The notes beneath the pieces were generated by a model. It saw only the letters and a program-made list of their open reading frames with translations. It was not told the DNA's origin and did no database searches. The translations under genes and the position numbers were made by a program. This document shows, in pieces, positions 13,901-17,699 of a stretch of DNA of 17,699 nucleotides. Position 1 is the stretch's first letter. Each line of letters opens with the position of its first letter. The DNA comes from Thermoanaerobacterales bacterium (GTDB taxonomy: Bacteria > Actinomycetota > Acidimicrobiia > Acidimicrobiales > JACDCH01), in NCBI GenBank assembly GCA_017577565.1, contig PKRH01000071.1:1-17699 (forward strand), given 5' to 3'.

Positions 13901-15385
13901 GTCGGTGCCGGGCACGACGAGGACGCGGGTGCCGTGGTCGCCGGCGTCGAGGTGCGCGGCCGCCTCCCGCCAGTACTCCGGCACCTCCTCCGGGCGCCGC
14001 AGGTTCTCGGGCACGAAGCGCCCGAGCCACAGCGGGGGCAGCGCGGCGACGGCGAGGACGGGGATGCCGACGGCGAGGGGCAGCGCCGTGCGGGGCCAGC
14101 GCCGGGCCACGCTCGTGACGCCAGCGCCGAGCAGCACGGCGAGGCCCAGCACGACGAGGGGCACGGCCCGGGGCAGGCTGCGCATCGACAGCCCGACGTC
14201 GGAGAGGAGGAACGCCTTGAGCAGCATCGGCCACGGGGGGCCGTTCTCCCACGGGTAGGCGCCGACGGCCAGCGCCACGCCGACGGCGACGAGCAGGACG
14301 AAGTAGGCCCGGTGGCGCCACCGGGCGACGACCCCGCCGGCCAGGCCGAGGAAGGGGATGAGGTAGGTGACCGCGATGAGCGGCAGGACCTGCGTGTAGT
14401 CGACGCTCGGCTCGATCCACGGGCCGAGGCGGTCGGTGCCGTAGAAGAACCAGTAGCCGAGGCCCCGCAGGACCTCGTGGCTGACCGAGACCTTCGCCAC
14501 GGTCTCCGCCGTCTCGGTGTAGCGGAGGATCTCGATGCCGTTCGTGCCCTGCACCGTCAGGCCGGCGATCCACCAGGCCGACACCGGCACGGTGAGCACG
14601 CCGATGCGCAGGGCGGCGGCGATCGCCGTGCGCAGCGGGATCTCGCGGGCGACCCACACCGCGTGCGCCAGCCACAGGACCGGCGCGACGCCGACGAGCA
14701 GCAGGGCGGTGGCGTTGACGCTGCCGCAGGTGGCGACCGTGAGCGCGAAGGCCGCCGGGTAGCGCCATCCGCGGGTGCGGGCCGTCCGCACGGTGAGCGC
14801 CACCAGCCAGGGCAGCGCCACGTAGGGCAGGAGGATCGCGGACAGCCGGGCGACCAGCGTGAGCAGGTAGGGCGTCAGCGCGTAGACGAAGGTCGCGGCG
14901 GGCACGCCGGGCCCGCTCCAGCCGAGCGTGCGGACCAGGTAGACGACCCCGGCGCCGGCGCCGAAGATGATCGTGCCCCACCACAGGCGCTGGGCGGCCC
15001 AGTCGGGGACGCCCAGCTGCTCGAACACCCAGTAGAACGGCCCCATCGGCCACAGGTAGCCGATGTTCTGGTGGGTGACGGTGCCGAGCCCGATCGTCGG
15101 GTCCCACATCGACCACGCCCGGCTCATGAGCTTCGCCGGGTCGAGGTAGAGGTAGGTCTTCGTGTCGGCGCTCACCCACCCCCGCTGGGTGAGCAGCAGC
15201 GGCACGTAGGCGACGAGGGCCAGGGCCCCGAGGAGGCGCACGGTCGGCCGCCCCGTGAACGCGAGCCGGCGTGGCCGGTCGCTCGCCGGCCGGGCGGCCG
15301 CGCGGGGGCGGGCCTCGGACGCGACCGCCAGCGCGGGCCGCCAGCGGGCCGCGAGCTGCCCCAGGCGGGCGCGTCGGGTGCTCAT
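10907..15385 (-). CDS. AftD-like alpha-(1->3)-arabinofuranosyltransferase
   Basis: A very large membrane protein of 1492 aa, like mycobacterial AftD (about 1400). Residues about 45-470 hold many transmembrane helices of a GT-C fold, with the acidic first extracytoplasmic loop WVSADTKTYLYLDP near 70-83 and conserved WPMGPFYW. The middle (about 480-1300) is a long extracytoplasmic region with at least two F5/8C-like carbohydrate-binding modules marked by DGDPETAW (near 780) and DGDPGTAW (near 1013). Four C-terminal helices follow (about 1335-1485). AftD uses lipid-linked arabinofuranose to branch arabinan outside the membrane. ATG 15385 overlaps the TGA of the GT4 gene (ATGA). Family assignment is strong; the exact glycan is unknown, since this organism need not make a mycobacterial wall. 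Confidence 0.85.
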   Translation of the reverse strand: MSTRRARLGQLAARWRPALAVASEARPRAAARPASDRPRRLAFTGRPTVRLLGALALVAYVPLLLTQRGWVSADTKTYLYLDPAKLMSRAWSMWDPTIGLGTVTHQNIGYLWPMGPFYWVFEQLGVPDWAAQRLWWGTIIFGAGAGVVYLVRTLGWSGPGVPAATFVYALTPYLLTLVARLSAILLPYVALPWLVALTVRTARTRGWRYPAAFALTVATCGSVNATALLLVGVAPVLWLAHAVWVAREIPLRTAIAAALRIGVLTVPVSAWWIAGLTVQGTNGIEILRYTETAETVAKVSVSHEVLRGLGYWFFYGTDRLGPWIEPSVDYTQVLPLIAVTYLIPFLGLAGGVVARWRHRAYFVLLVAVGVALAVGAYPWENGPPWPMLLKAFLLSDVGLSMRSLPRAVPLVVLGLAVLLGAGVTSVARRWPRTALPLAVGIPVLAVAALPPLWLGRFVPENLRRPEEVPEYWREAAAHLDAGDHGTRVLVVPGTDFASYRWGNTVDPILPGLVDRPSVQRELIPYGSPPSANLLNAFDLRLQERTAVPASFAPIARLLRAGDVLVQSDLQYERYNTPRPRNFWALVTAAPGLGDPVPFGPGRPNETIEDVQLEDELLLQTDPELPHPPELAVFPVEDPLPIVATHADDHPLLVAGDGAGLVEAAGAGLIDGTELIRYSASLDEDEIRAALDDGAVLLVTDSNRRRGERWTTVRHTRGYTERAGQDPLREDHSDNRLPVFPDADDTTRTVAVQRGDVVADATSYGNTITFTSEERPSLAVDGDPETAWRTAAFADARGERIELTLTEPVTTDHITLTQATTGTRNRFITEVRLRFDGGDALDVELGQESRDVPGQTIRFPERTFETLSIEILADSAGERPRYAGLSSVGFAEIAIGDDPPRQVETIALPTDLLDAAGAASLDNPLTVLVTRQRQDPTDVTRLDEEERITRLVSLPTARSFRLDGEARLYRRDRAAVIDELLGRPHDGSVTWARSSARLTGDVHTAAAAFDGDPGTAWTTVRAEPVGQWVEVVLTEPVTVDRLPVTLLADGYHSVPTELEVWVDGEVVGRVPVPPVEDGDRQGATAEVELELPEPVTGSRVRLRVTQVREVLTNDWVSDREVAQPVAIAEIGLPADPVPALPEVIDTGCRTDLVAIDGEPVPVRITGRTADALAGHALPLTTCDDAPVALSGGDHEIETTAGEETGLDIDQLVLRSAAGGEASPAGAGTLVAEAVAADGGRPREGGGPVTPGPTVDVLDQDHDRLTVRVTGATPDEPFWLVLGQSHNLGWTASVRDGEELGEPELVDGFANGWRITPRAESFEVELRFTPQQRVDVALAVSAGSAALCLLLLLRRPRPLVHAPSSLAEPYSRVLAFHYEGALPTLRQAIVTGIGVGVLGYVLAGPLVGLVVGVAAGIGCRHETFRRYLLLASPLALALAAAYVLYIQARHGPEPSFDWPIEMRRPHPAGWLAVLLLLADVIVDRVWQARRTDAD

Positions 15386-16569
15386 CGCCGGGCGCGGCGT
15401 CGAGTCACCTCGTCGGCGACCACGCGCATGAGCTGCGTGGCGGTGTTGCTCCAGGTGAGCTGGCCGGCCCACTCGAGCGCACCCCGGCTCAGCCGGGCCC
15501 GCAGCTCGGGGTCGCCGAGCACCCGGGCCATGGCGTCGCCGAGGCTGACCGGGTCGCCGTCGGCCAGCAGACCGGACTCGCCGTCGCGCACGGCGTCGGC
15601 GTGGCCGGCGATGCGGGTGGCGACCGCCGGGGTGCCGCAGGCGGCGGCCTCGGTGAGCGTCATGCCCCAGCCCTCGCGGGCCGACGCCGAGGCGACGATC
15701 CACGCCTGCCGGTACAGCTCGACGAGCTCGTCGTCGCTCAGCCGGCCCCGGAGGGTGACCCAGTCGGCGGCGTCCAGCTCGTCGATCACCGACTCGACGA
15801 GCGGCCGCTCGTAGCCCTCGCCCACGATGTGCAGCTGCAGGCCCGGCACCTGGCGGCGGGCGTGGTGGGCCGCCCGCACGAGCATGTCGTAGCGCTTGAC
15901 CGGGGCCAGGCGCCCGACGGCCACGACCAGCGGCTCGGGGGCGCGCTCGCCGCCCGGGGAGAAGCGGGGGTCGATGCCCGGGTGGACGACCGTCACCCGG
16001 TCCTCCCGGAAGCCGAGCTCCTCGACCAGCTCGCGCTTGGACGACTCGGACAGCGTGGCGATCGCCGAGGTGCGGTAGAGCGGCGGGGCGATCCGGCGCT
16101 CGAAGAAGGCGCCGATGCGGCCGAGGGTGTCGCCGAGGACCATGTTCCACATCTCGGCGTGGACGTGGTGCAGCAGGATCACCCGGGGGCCGCGGTTCCA
16201 CAGCGGGCTCAGGAACGGCATGCCGTTCCAGATCTCGACGAGGACGTCCCGCGGCCCGGTGCGGCGGAAGATCTCGGCCAGCGCCGCCCGGGGGAAGACC
16301 ATGTGCCGACCGGCCCGGCGGATGACCTTGTAGCCGTCGCGCACCGCCTCGGTGGGCTGGCCCTGGGCCCACGACGTGCGCATCGTGATGTCGAGGCCCG
16401 CGGCCGCCCACAGCTTGGCCACCTCGGCGATGTGGACCTCGGAGCCGCCCGCCTCGACGTCCTCGAGGTCGCGCCAGGCGAGGACGTGGACGCGGCGTAC
16501 CCCGGCCGAGGCCGCCAGGTCACCGATCTTGGCGACGGGGTCGGCGGTGTCGGGCGCGGCGTCGGTCAC
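15382..16569 (-). CDS. Family 4 glycosyltransferase (GT-B fold)
   Basis: A 395-aa retaining GT4-type enzyme, probably building a lipid-linked or envelope glycan at the inner membrane face. The acceptor domain has GGSEVHIAEVAK (41-52) and LLHHVHAEMW (132-141). The donor domain has VAVGRLAPVKRYDML (216-230), LHIVGEGYERP (246-256) and the EX7E motif EGWGMTLTE with Glu299 and Glu307, followed by ACGTPAVAT. The start GTG 16569 has GGGAGGA about 6 nt upstream; the frame is open further upstream, but no good site exists there. It is the first gene of the operon GT4 - aftD-like - NT5C-like, and is divergent from the methyltransferase gene. Donor and acceptor sugars cannot be read from the sequence. 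Confidence 0.9.
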   Translation of the reverse strand: MTDAAPDTADPVAKIGDLAASAGVRRVHVLAWRDLEDVEAGGSEVHIAEVAKLWAAAGLDITMRTSWAQGQPTEAVRDGYKVIRRAGRHMVFPRAALAEIFRRTGPRDVLVEIWNGMPFLSPLWNRGPRVILLHHVHAEMWNMVLGDTLGRIGAFFERRIAPPLYRTSAIATLSESSKRELVEELGFREDRVTVVHPGIDPRFSPGGERAPEPLVVAVGRLAPVKRYDMLVRAAHHARRQVPGLQLHIVGEGYERPLVESVIDELDAADWVTLRGRLSDDELVELYRQAWIVASASAREGWGMTLTEAAACGTPAVATRIAGHADAVRDGESGLLADGDPVSLGDAMARVLGDPELRARLSRGALEWAGQLTWSNTATQLMRVVADEVTRRRARR

Positions 16570-16575
16570 AGGCGG

Positions 16576-16582
16576 TCCTCCC
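16576..16582 (-). promoter_or_regulatory. Ribosome binding site of the GT4 gene (GGGAGGA)
   Basis: GGGAGGA lies about 6 nt before GTG 16569 and fixes the start inside a longer open frame. Confidence 0.6.
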
Positions 16583-16684
16583 CATCCCCAGTGTCGGCGT
16601 CCCGGGTGCCGCAGCGGCCGCTGCGCCTGCGATCGGTTCGGGTCATGCGAGCGTGCCGTCGGGACTCGGGTGCCGGATCGGCCG

Positions 16685-16691
16685 TATGCTA
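16685..16691. promoter_or_regulatory. Shared bidirectional -10 element (TATGCTA)
   Basis: The plus strand reads TATGCT (16685-16690) towards the methyltransferase gene; the minus strand reads TAGCAT (16691-16686) towards the GT4 gene. Both fit TANNNT. For the minus direction, TTGGTG (16715-16710) lies 18 nt upstream as a -35. The plus leader would be about 45 nt with GGGGGAGG at 16721-16728; the minus leader would be about 110 nt. Confidence 0.45.
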
Positions 16692-16741
16692 CGGACTTCC
16701 GCGCCAGCGCACCAACGATCGGGGGAGGTGCGCGCCGACCG

Positions 16742-17509
16742 GTGGAGACGACCGTGCCGAGCAACGACGACAGCTCCGTGACCACCCTCGACCGTGCCCT
16801 CGAGGGCGTCGAGGGGTGGTTCAGCCCCGACCAGGTGGCCCGGGTCGCCGCCCGCGCCGCCGAGGTGCCGCCGACCGGCCGCATCGTCGAGATCGGCAGC
16901 TTCCGGGGCCGGTCGATGGTGGCCATGGCCCTCTCGGCGCCGGAGGGCGCCGAGCTGGTGGCCATCGACCCCCACGCCGGCAACGACCGGGGGCCCCAGG
17001 AGATCGAGGGCTACGAGGAGGAGGCCGAGATCGACGCCAAGGTCTTCCTCGCCAACCTCGAGCGGGCCGGCGTGCGCGACCGGGTCCGGTACGTGCGCAA
17101 GTTCAGCCACGAGGCGCTCGACGACGTCGAGGGCCCGATCGACCTGCTGCACATCGACGGCGCCCACCGCTACGGCCCGGCGAGCGACGACATCGTGCGC
17201 TGGGGCGCCAAGGTGGCCGACGGCGGCACGCTGCTGATCCACGACTCGTTCTCCTCGGTCGGGGTCACGCTCGCCATCCTCACCAAGCTGCTGCTCTCGC
17301 CGCGCTGGCGGTACGTGGGGCGCAGCCGGTCGCTGGCCGAGTACCGGCGCGAGCCGGTCCGCGGCGCCGAGCGGGTGGCCAACGTCGCCCGCCAGCTGGC
17401 GCAGCTGCCCTGGTTCGCCCGCAACGTCCTGGTCAAGGCGCTCATCGTCGCCAAGCTGCCCGGCGTGACCCGGCTGCTGGGCCACACCGGCGACACCTGG
17501 CCCTACTGA
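16742..17509 (+). CDS. Class I SAM-dependent methyltransferase (Methyltransf_24 type)
   Basis: A 255-aa Rossmann-fold methyltransferase. Motif I is IVEIGSFRGRS (48-58), followed by an acidic end of strand 2 in VAIDPHAG. The segment LLHIDGAHRYG (near 138-148) and the following DGGTLLIHDSF are typical of the group sometimes called cephalosporin-hydroxylase-like or O-methyltransferase family 24. The C-terminal 60 residues are basic and amphipathic and might touch the membrane. The start is uncertain: GTG 16742 follows GGGGGAGG with a rather long 13-nt gap, and GTG 16754 is further in. It is divergent from the envelope-glycan operon with a shared promoter region, so sugar or lipid methylation is plausible; the substrate is unknown. 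Confidence 0.82.
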   Translation: METTVPSNDDSSVTTLDRALEGVEGWFSPDQVARVAARAAEVPPTGRIVEIGSFRGRSMVAMALSAPEGAELVAIDPHAGNDRGPQEIEGYEEEAEIDAKVFLANLERAGVRDRVRYVRKFSHEALDDVEGPIDLLHIDGAHRYGPASDDIVRWGAKVADGGTLLIHDSFSSVGVTLAILTKLLLSPRWRYVGRSRSLAEYRREPVRGAERVANVARQLAQLPWFARNVLVKALIVAKLPGVTRLLGHTGDTWPY

Positions 17510-17536
17510 GCGACCGGCGCCGGCGCCCGCGGCGGA

Positions 17537-17557
17537 GCCGGCCGGGTGACGGTCGGC
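17537..17557 (+). terminator. Candidate hairpin terminator after the methyltransferase gene
   Basis: GCCGGCCG (17537-17544) pairs with CGGTCGGC (17550-17557), including one G-U pair, across a 5-nt loop. It starts 27 nt after the stop codon. No T-run follows. Confidence 0.35.
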
Positions 17558-17589
17558 CCGTGCGGGGTCGGTGCTCGCCGGCGCCCCGG

Positions 17590-17699
17590 CTACTGGCGGC
17601 CGGCGCCGTCCGCGAGCTCGGCAGCCGGCGCGCCGCCGTCGGCACCCCCGGCGCCGGCGCCGTCGGTGGCCGCGGCCTCGGTGCCGGCCGGCTCCGCAC
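17590..17699 (-). CDS. Possible C-terminal tail of a gene entering from the right edge
   Basis: One minus-strand frame gives 35 codons from 17697 to a TAG at 17592-17590. The tail is Ala-, Gly- and Asp/Glu-rich and ends ELADGAGRQ. Codons end almost always in G or C, as in the neighbours. Such acidic, disordered tails are common in high-GC actinobacterial proteins. It would converge with the methyltransferase gene, leaving an 80-nt gap. Nothing in it identifies the protein. An overlapping Arg/Pro-rich frame (17442-17699) looks like a shadow. Confidence 0.35.
   Translation of the reverse strand, partial: AEPAGTEAAATDGAGAGGADGGAPAAELADGAGRQ

Noticed and set aside
10880..15814. A 1644-codon open frame on the plus strand
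   Set aside because: It is antisense to the AftD-like gene; its Asp/Arg/Gly/Val-rich translation has no motif and is the usual mirror frame of a GC-rich membrane gene.
17442..17699. 85-codon minus-strand frame at the right edge
   Set aside because: Arg/Pro-rich and overlapping the methyltransferase 3' end; another frame there gives a more plausible acidic protein tail.

Overview
The window is very GC-rich bacterial chromosome, roughly three-quarters G+C, with G or C at almost every third codon position. Many start codons are GTG or TTG, several -10 boxes have the actinobacterial TANNNT form, and some transcripts look leaderless. An AftD-type arabinofuranosyltransferase and a likely DUF2516-like membrane protein also point to Actinomycetota. 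I lean towards an environmental Acidimicrobiia-like lineage, but that is inference. No rRNA, tRNA, CRISPR array, insertion sequence or prophage gene was seen. This is densely packed core or semi-core sequence.

Layout. (1) 1-1678, minus strand: a B12 lower-loop operon, cobU-cobS-cobD, with overlapping genes; cobD runs off the left edge into poor-looking sequence. (2) 1761-3113, plus strand: a low-molecular-weight phosphatase followed 3 nt later by a fructosamine/ribulosamine 3-kinase-family gene, a pair that fits protein deglycation. (3) 3114-3318: a gene-free stretch between converging genes with two related stem-loops 81 nt apart. (4) 3319-4155, minus: a membrane-anchored SGNH hydrolase. (5) 4225-6524, plus: a degenerate-CYTH/CHAD protein whose stop overlaps the start of a ParA/MinD-type ATPase. 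CHAD domains bind polyphosphate, so this pair could position polyphosphate granules. It is the best candidate here for an undescribed system. (6) 6549-8933, minus: M18 aminopeptidase, a J-domain protein with an unrecognised C-terminal domain, and MsrB. (7) 9024-9950, plus: a GT2 glycosyltransferase whose 3' end overlaps a converging 97-codon membrane protein (9860-10153, minus) that lacks an ordinary start codon. (8) 10234-16569, minus: an envelope-glycan operon made of a GT4 glycosyltransferase, a 1492-residue AftD-like arabinofuranosyltransferase and an NT5C-type HAD phosphatase, with overlapping ends. (9) 16742-17509, plus: a class I methyltransferase, divergent from the GT4 gene across a shared, nearly symmetrical -10 element. 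The right edge may hold the last 35 codons of another minus-strand gene.

Two themes recur. One is protein maintenance: the deglycation pair, MsrB, the J-domain protein and the aminopeptidase. The other is envelope glycan assembly: GT2, GT4, AftD and possibly the SGNH hydrolase and the methyltransferase. All functions come from motifs read by eye; no database search was run.
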